This document shows positions 1-15,000 of a DNA stretch of 64,000 nucleotides, piece by piece. The notes beneath the pieces are model-generated. The model ran no database searches and was not told the origin of the DNA. It saw only the letters and a program-made list of their open reading frames with translations. The stretch comes from Tomocerus qinae (taxonomy: Eukaryota; Arthropoda; Collembola; Entomobryomorpha; Tomoceridae), in contig CM034548.1 of the NCBI GenBank assembly GCA_020055645.1, forward strand, positions 25,036,201-25,100,200. Direction: 5' to 3'. How positions within the stretch are numbered: the stretch's first letter is position 1; every line of letters begins with the position of its first letter. A program made the translations under genes and the position numbers.

Positions 1-3000
1 TGTAGAGTTGCACATATTATCTGCATCTACCTACTTACAAAAAAATTGTAATCGTAAAATTTAAACAGACAAGTAGTGGTGAGTAATACCTGTACTTAGA
101 TCGGAGCATAATATTTTGCTTAGTTATTGTTTGTTATTAGAGGACAAAGGGCAGTGCCTTGGATTGCAATGACTCTTGACATAGCTTGACAGTAAGCAAG
201 CAAAGAGCAGGTTGAGTGACCCATCGCCAACAACACTATCATCAAATTGAGAAAGTATAACATATTGCAACTGGACAGTTGAAGAGAGGTCAAGAATCGG
301 AAACCTTCATGCCAATCCGAGTAATTATTATCAAATCGTAACAAGTACATACATGAATACATTTGCTATACTTGAATACAGAAGACGAAGCATTCAAAAG
401 GTGTGCGTACAAAAATGAACATTCTTTTTGTCACTACTCAAAGCCAATTGTTTCACTGGACTGAAAATTCAACGGATACTACCAAATGAACCTGCTTGCT
501 TGCAAGGATATGGATCTAAAATCCAATAGCTTAAACTAGTAGCCGTTGATTCTTAACTCCAACACGTTGTGGTCATTTTTGCTCGATTTCTGGAGCTCCG
601 TCCGGTAGCCATATGGCCATCGGTAGCAACTATCAAGAGCAACGGTCATGTACCTATACCACTAAGTTATAATAATATTGGTAGACAACTAACGTATGTG
701 CGTTTTACTTTTCGTAGGCATTATCTGCCCTTCTGCATAATGCTATTATGTATACCAAGATAAGTATCGCTGATACCATCATGCGTAATATGCACAGGAA
801 TATCACATTTGTTATTCTTATACCACCTACAATACCTACTCCATAACTGAAGCAATGTTGCTGTACTCCAACTATTGAAATTAAGTGACCATGAGATGAA
901 TGACGCCTGCATGCTGCAATATCTGATAACGATCTTTCCTTTTTATCCCTAATATTTCTAGAAACCCAAGTCCACTTTTACAACTGAGCATAGCGAATGT
1001 TTGCCTTGCGATTGTAAAGTTTGAGCAATACGGACGGTAATCTATGATGAAGAAAGAGGTAAATACATACTTAGGGAAATTGCTATCACCGATAAAATTG
1101 GTTAGCTAAAGAAAATAAATAATAGCTTCTCAAAGCTAACGGAGAAATCGTGCAATTAAATGACATCATTTTCTTAGCCTTACAAACCCCACTATCTTCT
1201 ATTGTCTCTCACAAACACGATAAAGGAAAATATAATTACGGAAGCATCATAACAAACAGTCATCAATACAAAATTGGGTTTCTTGAATAGGTCGTCTATA
1301 AGGTTCTCTAATTTGCGTAGTTACATTATTATACGTATATCCATGAAAATGAGCATCAGATTCAGCAACACAAAATTTTAAGTTGTCTCCTTATGCATAG
1401 TTAGACAAATTACTAGAAGTAAACAAAGCCCATATAGTTTTCTAAATATGATTACATTGTTGATAGTAAATATTTTGATAAAGTTTAAAACCCAAATTTC
1501 CATAATGCTTCAGAGCAAGGAAATGCAATGTGAGTACTTATCATTTGTTGTATTTGTAATCTCAGGTTGTCAACAGAGAAAATAAAGCGTTAGGATGATG
1601 AGACGAGGACGACTAATAGCGTTGCGTTTCAAATAGCGTTGCTCAGTCCAGTTTAACGATAGCATTTGCATATACTGCTGGTAAACAGTCGAATACATAA
1701 TATTATATCGTTATAGAAGTAATTCGCAGCAGTTGTCGTATGGAGAAAATAAATAAAAGTTATTTGGTTCGGTCAGTCAAGTAGCCATTAACATTAGGAG
1801 AGCAGTCGGGAGTCGAAGTGTATGTACAGATACTAGAAGTCAACTTGGATGCGAGCGAATGTTATTAGAAGATGTCTTTAGGCAATCATGTACTTCTACT
1901 GTGTTTACCTACATCAAAATACGTACGATACGTACATAGTAAGTAGATAGTGTAGTAGTAGATATTAAGTATTAGAAGCTGGTCCTCGACTCACTCCTAG
2001 TAAATTGTAAGTTAAATAGTTGCTCTGTTAGTGATACGAACGAGTGTGTATTACGTATCTATAACATTAGTTTCTCATTACATGGGTAGATATAGGTTTA
2101 GACATTTAATCTTTGTATATAGAAATACAGATGGGTAGGTAGGTATATGCAGGAGGACATTCGGTCTCCGTAGTAGTCGTTGTCGGTCGGTAGCTATATC
2201 CCTGAAGTAGAATTGGAGATTAGCAGGTTTGTGTGTACACGAAGAAGGTCAATGTCTTATTCCCTATTGTTGTTCCAGTGTTGGACTTTTAAACCCCCGA
2301 AAGCCAGCTCCTTGGTTGATTTAACAGACTCTGGTCTGGTTGAACTAGCTGGAGATGGATAGATAGGTGGTTTCTTGTGCACACAAGATGTACTAGTAGT
2401 TGTAGATTGTAAATACTCAGTTGTATTTGTGGGCAAGTGAAGTGAATGAGGAGCGGATGATAATGAGACGGGACTTCTTTTCCGTCCCTCCGTGTCCGTC
2501 AATTTACCAATTCTAGACCTTTACGTACTCCTGGTAGTAAGTAAGTATAATGCCTTTCCTTCTATATCTAAGCATAGATATAACACGCTGTAGATATAAA
2601 TCGTATTTTTATACAACCGTATGCTACAATATAATATTCCAGGCTTGAATAGCTTGCTTGCTTTAAATCTGATCAAGTGTGGAGTTAAACACAATAGTAG
2701 ATATACCAAGTCTTAATATACGTAACATGCTCACGTAATACTAAGCGTCTTGCCATGCTGCAGTTGTAAATGTAGGTACATAGTATGTATAAGTATGCTT
2801 CATTACTCCAATAGATCAACTATTCCACATTATATTATACTTTAAGACGAGACTTACTCTAATAGAACAGCTGCTAGCTCTTTTTCTCAGATATTTCGTC
2901 GAGCTTAAGAAAAACGTATTACTCATTCTTTAAAGTCCCGATGACACCTGGTCTGCTCCTCGATCTTACGTTTTCCCTATTGTTCAAGAAGTTGTGGCTT

Positions 3001-6000
3001 GGATTGCATTAGACTGCCTTGGATATATTCTTCATTTTAAATACTCAGTCTGTCTGAGCACGCAGTATAATATAAATACTCCTCAATCTACCTATGCTTA
3101 TGTAACCAGGGTACGTTGTTTGATCTCAGATCCAACCATGCATTAGGTACTTTTTTCTGAGACTGCTTCTTCATCTTTTGATACACGGCCTTTTAAATTT
3201 ACCTTGAAGATATCCTTTAAAAATATACGGATGCATTCAATTTTCTTCGCTTCAGTTCTATTATTACTTATGCTTATAAATAGTAAGGGTCACATTCCTA
3301 TAATACATTACAATTGGTAAATATCCTCATTCTTTGATGACATTCAATCTCCAAGCTGAATTTAATATAATTTCGTCTCAAGTTTCTAAGATGTTAATGA
3401 CACGAATACTATTACATGGATTTAAAAACCACAGTCGTGTCTAGCAGCATACTTTTACCAATACTTTTTCTATGAAAAGGAAGTTGTAATCGTTGATTAA
3501 AATCATACTAGTTAAATGTAATGGACTTCCACATTAAGTACGCTACATTTTGCAATATAGGAGAGTTTTATCACACAATTTCCAGAATTTACCTACTTTT
3601 AGCGAAAATTTTCTTAGAAACATTTTTCAAAATCTTGATGACAAAATGATATCAATGTATTATAAACTATTTAAAATGTAATCTGCATTGACAATATATA
3701 ATCTTAAAAAACCCTGCCATACAAATTACATTTGCATTAATTAGGATTGATGGCATTAATAAAGAAATAAATTATGAAAATGTTTTTTTCTTTAGCCTTG
3801 TAGTTGTTGCAGTTAGTAGAAACGCCAAAACTAAACGATGAAAAATATAAAAATACTATCACTGCTGTCCCATGTAAAGCTAGAATATTATTTCTGGCAT
3901 CCTCATCCGAAAAATCAAGGTGAAAACGTTTTAAAAGTCTTGAGTCGTCACGTGCATAGGTAGAGCTGCATCTTAGAAGCGTACCTCCGGGTTATTGAAG
4001 AATGTTTAAATCCCAATATTGAAAGTGAATATCCCCAAGCTTATGTCGTTATGTATACCACGTAATGCAGTATGTACACAACCAACAATTGGATTTTCAA
4101 AGAAAAGAATATTGCATGTATAGAAGGGAGAAGTATGTCTACTGCCATTAAGTAAGTATAGAAGGTAGGCTGTGTGATGAGCAAGAATAAAGTCGTAGGA
4201 ATAGGTAAGAAAGAAAGATCCCTGCAAGCTTGACTGCACTTTAAAAGAAAATGCACTGCCCAGTTCGTTTTATTCTTTTGATGATGCATTCTTGACAAAG
4301 AAAGAGAGTGCAAAGAAAAGAAATGGATTTTGATAGATCCGTTCGTGCAGCCGCTGAGCCACGCGTCAGCGTCACCTGAAAGCTTCTTGATGTCCAGGAT
4401 GCCCTTACCTTACCCACTTCTTATGGCCTCATCTGTTCTGATGTTATGTAAGATGTGACTTGAGATGGACGCTCTACCTGGACCATTTCTATTGTCAATT
4501 TCTTAAGAATCCAGTGCATTCATCGCAATTATATTCAGTTCTCTAATGCATTTACTCAATTCATCCGGTCGGACACAATATCGTTCAAACTATTCATCTT
4601 CTAAAAATATCAGTTGCTTTATATCCGCACAAAAGAGACTTCCTTTCTATATGACTTATGTAACGATTAGATTCGTATGGACACACTTCCATCCCCAATT
4701 GAATTACCTACTGCAAGCTAGCATCCTTATCTTTCTTGCTTTTAATAATATAACACATCTATATAGTTCCATATTTTAATTTTACCTTCATTGCTAGGTT
4801 CATATAATATCAATGTTGTATGTACATCGTAGAATTAAATGTCTAGACTTCAAAATTTTCTTTCTGAACAACTCTTGGCTCTTTGACTACTATTTACTTA
4901 CGAAAAAAACTCTGATCAAAAATACTGAATGTCATTTGGACTATTTTCATATTTTTTGGAATTATACGATATTTTTGGTATGAAACGGAAGCCTAATTTA
5001 AGATACGAGTAAATGGCATGATAAACATGGGCTTTCCGGCAGCTGTAAAATATTCAAACGAATATTTCATTACATTCTGTGTTCTGTCATTAAAGTTCAT
5101 CAAATTCTCTATCAGATACGATTTTAAATTATTATGACTTATGAGTGCTTGTGCCCCAAAATATTAAGCACAATAATACTTAAGGAAACTATTTTAATGC
5201 CCACAGTGGGCTGTACTACGTTTGTTACTTGTTCGATAACTTGGTATCGTATTGTCATAGTGGGATACATTATCATATACATAATAGGTATAATTCCACG
5301 TACGTAGATTCATAACAATGTTTATTTGTCATGCTTAATTTACATATGTTGAATAATGTTTTACTTTGCCTTTTAATTTTTAAATGAAGAAATCTCATAC
5401 GTATTGAGATGACATATCTACTACTTGAAGTGTTTTTCTGTATAGAAAAATAAAACTGCTATGTACTTTTCCACCAATATTGATATTGACCTAGTAAAAC
5501 GGAAAACAAAGGTAATATTCTTTGGTATACAAATATTATATTCCAGTACCTTTTAGATGTAAAGCAGTATTAATAGGATCCAGGAAATGGACACATATGC
5601 AAACACCATTCGTCATCATAGATAATAAAAGCAGTATCATGTATAAAATCTAACAAGGGAAGTCATTTACTTACATTTTATCGCTGTGGCATTTCTATTT
5701 AAATGCATATAAGAACACTAAATTAAGTAAAACGTGCTTTGAAGAAAAATATACATATTTTGATATGCAAGTGATTACTATAGGTACTATTACTTACTTA
5801 GCAATAGGTAATAATATTAACCTACCAGTAATAACATGTTGGTAAATCGACTTCTTATTTCTAACAGATGTGGTCAGAGCAAAATCTAACCTCTAATAAT
5901 AAAGTGTAAATAATTGGTCCATATAAAACGCGTTTTACATTATTACTGTACCTATTAGCTGTTACATATCCAGATTAGCAGATGTATGTTTCATATATGT

Positions 6001-6902
6001 CTGACTTGTGTATAAACGCGGATATCCAAATCAAATTGTATGGTGAATGAACAAGCTGGACTAGCATGAAGTACTAAAGCAAATGTGGCAAGCAGAGATA
6101 TAAGTTTATGATAACAGATTAATAGAATTAGACGCACTATCGTCCAAGGAAGAATATTTCAAGTTTTGCTTTCTTCTACACTAAGCTTTAAGTCTACACA
6201 TTCAAAATGACATGGTACCCTTAAAATTGTAGACTTTATTTATTTTTACTTTTGTAACTTCGTTTTTAACTTGGGTCAACTATTTTCAAAATAACTACAG
6301 TAAGTTGAAGCTTTATTGGAATATTGGTTTGCATTACATTACGTAGATAATAAATTAAAATAATATGGTAGTATTATGTCCATATTTTTATTTCGGGAAA
6401 ACATTACCGAAATAAATGATGAGACCTGCAGAGGAGAAGGGACAAAAGGGAGTTCACCGTCCGGATGCCGTGCTCGTCACTCGTATAGAACCCAAACGCT
6501 TTGAGAAAGCCATAACCATTTCTTTCATTAGAGCTGCCCTTCCTCCATCTGGCATCACATTTTGGAGATAATACACGAAGATTTGAGGCCAGTACTTTGT
6601 TCTTATCCATTTCCTTATCCTATTCCATTGTTTTCACTTTGCATTGTTTACATAAGTATCAAGTTGCTTGTATCCTCTAGCCCCATTTATTTGTGTGTGA
6701 GCTTTAATAATAATTTGCATTTGTTGATAAGGATGAAACTAATAATAAGTTAAGTAATTCATATTTTGCAATCAGTTGCCATTTTAATCTATAATCTTTT
6801 TTGCAAACCATGCATTTGCACATAATTCCACAACATAAACAGTAGTGTCTGTATTCTGTTCTACTGCCTATGTGTCAATTTTCATTAGCTAATTTCTGTA
6901 GT

Positions 6903-6955
6903 AGTAATTTAATTATATTATTATATTATAGTAATTTAATTATTATATTATTAGT
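6903..6955 (+). repeat. imperfect AT-rich tandem duplication (unit about 27 bases)
   Basis: AGTAATTTAATTATATTATT is followed about 27 bases later by AGTAATTTAATTATTATATT. Both copies are A/T with a single G. This is probably a slippage product. Confidence 0.7.
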
Positions 6956-9596
6956 AGTATCCTTTGCAAAGAATATTATGACATTTAGTTGACCCATTTT
7001 GTCAAATTTAGAATTTCATCAACAATAAGTCCACTTATCTTTAAACAAATTTACGTCCTTGCTAAATGTATGAAGTGGAATAAATGGAACTTATTTAATT
7101 ATAGGTACTCAAACTCATCCCGGTTGAAACGACTGACTACATACATAATATAAAGAACTTTATATCCTGTCAAGTTGTTACAAACATCACCCTTCCAAAT
7201 ATAGAAAGAAAAATATACTAAGTATGACGTGAGTACCAAAATAACAAAAGCTAAATTGCTTTTGACAGTTGTCTTGACACAATTATTGTCATGAAGGCTT
7301 ATTTACAACGACGTAACTCTAGTTAGGTACCTTTGATACATTATGATGGAAAATTGAACTGACACGGGGCACATTCCATGTTTCAATTCTATTTGGTGAA
7401 GTCTTTACCTTAGTTTAAGTCAAATCTAATTAACTGAAATTATTGTGGAATATTTCTCTATATTTGAAGGAAATCATTTTGAGAGCTGTGTTGTAACTCC
7501 TATTACTTAAAGGAACTATTAGAGCACTAGATCAAATTAGTCTTATTATTATTATTTATAATTATGATAATGGGTTTTGCCTAGGGTACATAATTTAGTT
7601 TAATCGCCCTGATATATTACAGTGTGTAACGGTAAGTCTTGAATTTGGAAAAAAACTTCGGAAAAATTATTACCAAAAATAGATCAGCAGCATTTTTCAT
7701 CGTTTTAAAAGAATGAACATAAAGTCTGTTCCCTAAAATGTTCGAAGTTTAAAAGGATTTTGTTTTGAGTAAATGTAATTAAGGTTTTCAAGCGAGAATT
7801 GTAAAAATACGCTAATAAGATCAAAACACGTATCTATAGCTATATAGAGTGCAAATAGTATGAGTTTAATTATTGCCTACTACCTTAGTAATTATAGCAT
7901 TCTTTTGATGCATAAGTGTTTATTCAGCGTGTAATATATTTGTATATTATATGGACCATTGAGAACCTGTGATATGAAATAAAATTTAGGGCTTTGAATG
8001 ATCAAAAATACGACCACATGAAAGAATGCCCAATGGACTATGTTGTGAAGCAGGAAATGAAAAAAGTGAGATGGAGAGAGTCCAAGAGGAGGATAAAATG
8101 TGTAGTGTCATGCTAATGATCACAGGAAAGAATAGTAGTAATTTGATATTATTATGTGTGTCGTGTAAAAGTGAAGATGACACTTAAAATGGTGTGTACA
8201 CCGCAGGAAGAGAATTGATTGAGGTAGCGGAAAGACATAGAGCATAACAAAGATGAGTAGTAGCCTAGGTTATGATAGGAGGGTGTGAATTATGACAGGA
8301 GGAAGTTAGAAAGAATGGGGAGATCTGGTGTGATTTGACTGAGGAATGAAAACGAAGATTCATGCGAGGCAGAATGGAGAGGCTGGAGGAGTGGGACACA
8401 AACAAGAGAAAGTTAATTCAGGGGCAATTTTATTGTATTTTGTTCAAGTCAAAGAAAGTATCTGTATAAAGATACGAATATAGTAGGTGAAGTGGTAGAT
8501 AGATGGGAAAGAGCTCCCGAGAAGGATGTTGGCAGTGTCTGGGTTGTGAAGGGAAAAAGGAAGTGATGGCCATGGGAAGCAGACGGTCGGGTCTGTCCGT
8601 CCGTACTCCAAGTCAGAGAGAGACTCTGAGTGTTAGATTCCTGCAAAATTTATTCCTCTGATCCGTAGAAGTCCCCAGAGATTGTTTCGAAAGTTTTGTA
8701 GAAAATCGATTGGCGAAACCTATGTATGTGTGAACTGCAGACTATCTCATCTCTCTGTGTCTTCTACATATACATATGTGGGTAGACTACTGATAGTACT
8801 AACAGGGACTCCCTCGAATAGCCGTCGACTAAGTCAACTGACGACGAGTATCCAACTGCTACTCTCTCTATCTATGCCACCTAAGTAACGACACACAATG
8901 CCATGCCACACCAAAGTCTCTTTTTTCCTTCGCGACTCATCACCGACTGGCTATAGAACTTAGCAGGAAATCAACTATTGAGACTATGGCCTTTTATTTT
9001 ATGCCAATGAATTTCGACACCATCTGAACTCATCTGATATACCATCTCCCTAATAATATCACTTGGTAGGTACCTTGCTACTTAAAAAGGTTCTCTGTAG
9101 GCGAGCAGACAGATGAGTGCCCTCAGATAACTGTACAGATATGGGCTACCGAACAAATCAGGCAACTCTGATGGATAATTTAACTAACATGCTGTAGGGA
9201 GTGGGATATGTGTAAGTCAAGGCAATAAGGCAAGGCCACTAAGGAAACGCTTCAAGTCAACGACAAGTACATATCTGTGCTTAACACTTGAAGTTCAGGC
9301 AACTTTACTTTTCATTGTGACTATCTCTTCCCTTTCTCCTAGTTATCTAAAAGAATCTCCTTCTCTGGAATTTGTCGCCCTCAATTCCTTCTTAATCTAC
9401 CTACCCATAATAATAATCAAGAGAAAGTCAGACTACCTACCAAACTTTCTGAAAACTCCTATGATAATGGCCACACAGAATCCCATCTCTAACACCAAGA
9501 CATAAAAACTCATTTTGTCTCGTATAATCCATACCGTCGTCGACTTCGACAATATGTGACATTTTTTACTACAGCCACAATTTAGAGATGTTAAGC

Positions 9597-9629
9597 AATT
9601 ACAGATATAGGTTCTCTATATCTGCAATT
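9597..9629. repeat. 14-bp inverted repeat, 5-base loop
   Basis: Left arm AATTACAGATATAG (9597-9610) and right arm CTATATCTGCAATT (9616-9629) are reverse complements except for one pair. That pair would be a G.U wobble in a minus-strand transcript. The stem is short for an arthropod pre-microRNA, and no longer flanking stem is visible. Confidence 0.6.
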
Positions 9630-10147
9630 TATTCATTAAGTTCTTTTCATTCCGTTCTAGTAATGCAGTTCTTTAGAAGAAAGCAAATGAAGTGCATACT
9701 TACATAGCGGAATTACGTATTTACGAGAAATTGTAATTATTGCGACGTGGTTGATATTAATGGGAAAAGTAAGAGCAGAAATATCTCAAGTTTTCGTAAA
9801 CAGTAAAAGTTGGTTGGACAAAAGAAATGTGCCAATGCTTATTATAATATCCCTATCTATATATAATGTGGAACAATGTTCCACTCAAGCATTAAGTGGC
9901 ATTCTATTTCTTTGTGTGATTTCACAACAGGTCTGATTTTATTTATTTTCTAATTGAATAGTAAAATGGCAACAAATTTTACTTTTCAGTAATTTAGCAA
10001 TACTGTTGCAGATACAATCAACAATTAAGTAAAAGTCTTATCCAGCATTAAGTCAAGAAACAATTCAGCAACACTCATTACTTATTTTGGGAACTTTTTG
10101 TCCCATTTATGTTCAATTTCAATTTTTCAAGATGAGCTGTATCCAAT

Positions 10148-10206
10148 GACGAATGGGGACGAATGAGGACGAAAGAGGACGAAAGAGGACGAATGAGAAT
10201 GAATGC
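10148..10206 (+). repeat. 10-bp tandem repeat, about five to six copies
   Basis: Copies of GAATGAGGAC with GAAAGAGGAC and GAATGGGGAC variants run head to tail and decay into GAATGAGAAT and GAATGCGAGG. One strand is almost purely purine. Confidence 0.85.
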
Positions 10207-13200
10207 GAGGCTGACTACTAAATATATTATTGAAGTTCAGATTTTGAAAAAACTTAAACCAATAAAATCATTTGATTTGTTTACGGAATTTACCTAATGT
10301 TTTTTATCCCTCAGCAACATAGTTATCCTTTAACTATATTCTACTATCTGCCAACACCATAATATTTGAGACTTTGCTTAGACTGCCAAAGAAAATCCAG
10401 ACCGTAAGGAAAGTAACGCCATAAATTTTAAGCCTGTTTATTTTTTAACTTGATGGTACCATACAATATAATATACGTAGGTATGTGCCACTATAATTCC
10501 CATTTTCCCTCTTAGCATTTGAGTATGCGTTTTAATCCTTTACTTTCAAATAACTACTGTTATCTAAATAATCTAAGTACAATGTAAACAATAAGGATCA
10601 TTAAAGCAGATTAGCTAAAACCGCAAGAGCCAAGCATTTGAATATGTCTTTTGACAATTGAGGCTTTAGTATTAGCGTGGCCATAATTAGAGTTGATGTT
10701 TGCCCACTTGGATTGAAAATTGTAATTTCCTGGATTGTCGATGTGCTGTAATAAATGTCCAGTGTAAACTTGTGTTTAGTTTTAGTGTTTAGTTGTACGG
10801 ATGTAGGTGGGTATAATGTAGGTGGTAGGAGGAGGAGATGATAAGTTGGGTTGAGGAAACCGAGGAAAGGAAGTGCATAAATAGAGTAGAAAAGAGAGTT
10901 GCCTTGAACTAGAGATAGGAGAGAAAAGATGTCGTGTATAGACAGAGCTGGTGGCTGCATACTTTTCCTTAGTGGCAGAGGAGCTCAGTTGGTTGGTGCT
11001 CATCGTCAGCTCGACAAGGAAGGAAGGCTGGAGTCGGTTAGGTTAGTGTATGATAAAATGTCAACATGAAGTCACAGTTGACTTTTCTCTCTAGTCTCTA
11101 ACTTGATTTTCGTCTTGGTTCTCGTTAGTTGAGCAAACAGATGAAGCCGTGTTTGCTGGGGGGCTACAGGCTACATCGCTGCAGTGACTAAACCATTTCC
11201 CTACCTCAAATTCGTTCCAAGCTCAACTTTTCCACTCTATTCTTTTACACTATCTCATCTCACTATCTCCACTACATTCCATATCTTTTCTCCGACCCTC
11301 CACAGCCAATCGATTCAAGTCAACCTCAAGTGACAAATATTTTGGCTTCCGAAAGAAACTCTATAATACCAATACAAAACATAGCCATGATATGTTACCG
11401 AGAAAATGTTCTTTCCATGGACAGATATCTCTACTATCTAGGCAATGAACATAAATACTTTAGTACTATGCTGCAATCTACATTTTTAATCATCACCACT
11501 TTCAAAGTGTATGAAATATTAACCAATCATTGTATCTAGAGAAATAGAAAAATTAATTATTGTCGCTAGAAGTTTTTCGCTGTCACTATTTATTGTTATT
11601 GCATTTCTAAGATTCTAGGTAACATGTACATACATGAAATTAAGGATGCCTTATACACCAATAAATGCACATTGTCACTCATGTCTAGTCTGATGGAATC
11701 GCTGGAATTGCACATTACAGTAATAACAAAACTTCATTCACAAGGAACATCTCAAACACATACTTAATCAGGACAAAGCTACAAATAATGTGAACAACAT
11801 TTATGAGAATTCCCATTCAGGTACTAAAACGCAAACTCTCAAACAAACGATCGCCCAAAAGTTACGATAAGAAAATCCAGCCAGTCCACTGAGTGAAAGA
11901 TGGCACACATTAAATTCATACATAAATTAGTTATCGAAATCGAGAATAATAGCAAAGCAAATTATATAGCTTTGTAGATTTTGCCAGTATATACTCTACT
12001 AAATACTTTACTTGTTAAAAATCTGAGGTATAATATTCCGTTTTGGGTTAATACTTGGGTAAATGTTGCTTTATTTCTTAAAAATGGTTATGTAAATGGT
12101 ACATAGATTTATTAAATGTGAAATCATTTGTCCATTAGCTTTTATTTCTTGTTACTATTTAAGTCGAATTTCCGGAAATTTCGTACATTTACATACATTA
12201 ACTGTAAGGTCGGTAACAACACTCTTAAAACATACAAATAACTAATTATTGGATTAAATGTTGCTCATGATGAATGATTAAAATATCGGTAAAGCAAGTA
12301 GAGCCGGAATAAATTTGTACAACTGCGTAAAGAATTATCCATCATCATGCCAGTAATTGTAATAAATGTAATGGAAAGAGTTAAGTTATCGTTCGTCATT
12401 TTTTTGATAATAATTATGAAAAGTTATAATACGAAAAGCAATAGCTTTTTTACATTTTATATAAAAGGTAAAAATGCAACTTACGTTTTGTTTTGCTTTT
12501 TCACCTATGCCTTAAGAAGTACACAATCTAAACCTATTAGGCAAACCAACTAAATATAAAATATTTGGAGCGTGAAATATGGTTTGAATCAATGAAATAG
12601 TAATCTAGAAATATGAGGCTATATGATGTCACATTTTACTGATTTTTAATTGACATTTAGAAAGTAAAAAAGGAAAAAAGGCAAAACATTTTTTGTTCCT
12701 TGTTTTTAATGTGTATGGAAACGTAAACTGAGTGTTCCCATATCATAATACCCTGTCACAATAAATATTATGCATATCACTAGTATTAGAAAATGTAGTT
12801 TATATTTTCTTTGTGTATATTTTGATTAGAACATGCCAATAGTATATTGTTAATATAGTTGGTATATGAATATGAGTATGAAGTCTGTTTAGAGTTGTAT
12901 TATAAACACTTGGTATGCGGTTGGCGATGGTATGAGATAATAAGTGTTGTAATATTATAAGAGGACATAAGTTGAGATGAGTGGTGGAGGGCAGGATAGG
13001 CGAGGGACTTTGGCCATCGAAGGAGAGGAAAGGAGGATGCGAGAGACGGACGCATTCATCCAAAAGAGGTAACTCCACGACTGAAGAGACCATCATAATA
13101 AATTTTCAATGAGGACATACTTTGTAGTTAATTACAGAATTGTCACGATGGGAATAATATGGCGAGTAGTTATGAGTGGATCTGTAGTTTTTATGGAGTT

Positions 13201-15000
13201 TGCCCCCTGTAAGTTTAATCACAGTTATAGTGCTCCCCGTCATGAATAAATGATAGCATTCCACTCGGAAAAATTAATTCGGCAAACTGTCTCTGCTTGA
13301 CTCGTCTTTCTCTGTCCTTCGCAAACGGTTCCCTTTTCACTCTGCCATGCCATACGCCACACCATCCACCTACTCTAACTCTATCTCTCTATATACTCCT
13401 CTCTCAAATTCCCTCTCTCCTCGTCTGTCTCTGACTTCTTCCACTTACAAACGTCTCCACTCACTCGCAACAGTCTATCTCTTCCTTCCCGACGACGAGG
13501 ATTAATACTTATTTTGAGACCTTTTCTTATGAGTGACTCTATATGACTACTTACTTACGTGAGTTCAGTTTTATTCTTACGCCAACTATTTCAAAGTCTG
13601 TTTGTTTGGAGGGGACAAAGTAAACTCACACACAAATATCCTCTATGCACAACTTTACTATCTACATAATCTTTACTATGAATCTAATGCATGTTCATTT
13701 ACACCATTCCAACCATTCATTCCCTTTCAACCCGTTCTTTGAAACTTCAGGCAGAATAAAACACAAATTTAGGAATGTTTATAGGTATTCCCTCAAAATC
13801 TAAGGATAAGTTGTAATCATGACGCTTTATTCATACTTTCATGGCATTTCTATGTAATCACGTATTGCCAGTTTCCTTTTGTTCCCACTAAAAATAAAAT
13901 TTGTCCAATGAACTGAATTCTTTTACCTGCACTTGCATCTGCATCAATTGTAATCATTTAAGCATGCAATAATCTAGAGTATTGTTATTGTTGCACTCAC
14001 TAATTCTTTAAACACACGTCCATCCATCTCCCACTGTCTACTATCTATTCACAGATTCTCATCTCATTTTAAACTATTGCCATCAGCATTACTAGGTGAT
14101 ACAAACCTAATTGTGATGTAAGCGTATAAATTTAAAAAAATTTAGAATCTCTAGTGTCACAATAGTTTTTCTTAAAAAAGATATCTAATTGTATTATCAA
14201 TCGCAGTAAAGATAATAAATTCATTGACAATTGCTAGGATTCACATTATTATTGGAAAATACAATGCAATAACAGTTTTATAATCATTATTGCATACTCA
14301 CCCTTATTATTTCGTTTTACTACAATAAAAGGGAACTAAAACCCACAACCTTGAGTTGGGGGAAGAATATGTAGAGAAGTGCGATTCCACTGGCTTACAT
14401 CATCTTAAAGGATAAAAAATTCCAGGAGGAAAACGTAGAGCAATTAAGGAAAGACTCCTGGAAACCCCCATGAGATTTTTCTTCTTTGGGGAATATCTAC
14501 AATGTTTATCTGGATGTGAAGATGAAAAGTTGGCTCTTTCACCAGGTTACATTCAGGAAATACTGTGCAGTTGTAAATGCATCTTTAAAATTTCGTATTT
14601 CAGCCACCCTATTTAATTGATAATTGCATTTTCTCTCCTGATTAAACTGTTCTACATCTAAAACCAAATCATATTTAAGTGCATACTTATAATTTGTTTT
14701 AAGAAATTTTGTTTCAAACAACGAGCAATATATTTTTTAATAAAATCATTATGATTATCTAAATCATTTTTCTAACAAGTTGTGAATGAAATGGTCTCAT
14801 GTTAAATTGATATGTTGTTATACAGTCTTTAGTTGATGTTCAAAAATCAAATTATTTGAGATTTGAGAGTAAAATGGCTTAGTAAGGTTTCATGTCCTAA
14901 ATTGAATGAAAATAGGTACATGGTGATAGTAAGAATGAAATGATTCTGTTGAAAAGGAAGTATATTTTTAGCATTTGTGTGTGTCTTCTATGTAGTAGTA

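Larger units (their letters stand above)
1..15000. other. non-coding DNA left of phox2, no gene recognised
   Basis: AT-rich sequence with frequent stops in all frames. The open frames are all short, and none shows a recognisable domain, signal peptide or exon-like conserved block. Local features are a GC-richer patch at 4341-4480, a tandem duplication of an AT-rich unit of about 27 bases at 6903-6955, purine-rich patches at 8030-8110 and 8270-8420, a hairpin at 9597-9629, a 10-bp tandem repeat at 10148-10206, a purine-rich patch at 10840-11030 and another at 12950-13060, and a pyrimidine-rich stretch at 13300-13500. It may contain regulatory DNA for phox2 or another gene to the left. Confidence 0.6.

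Noticed and set aside
10601-10960. 119-codon minus-strand frame upstream of phox2
   Set aside because: Its translation reflects a pyrimidine-rich strand (Leu/Pro/Ser/Thr/Tyr) and no conserved motif is seen.
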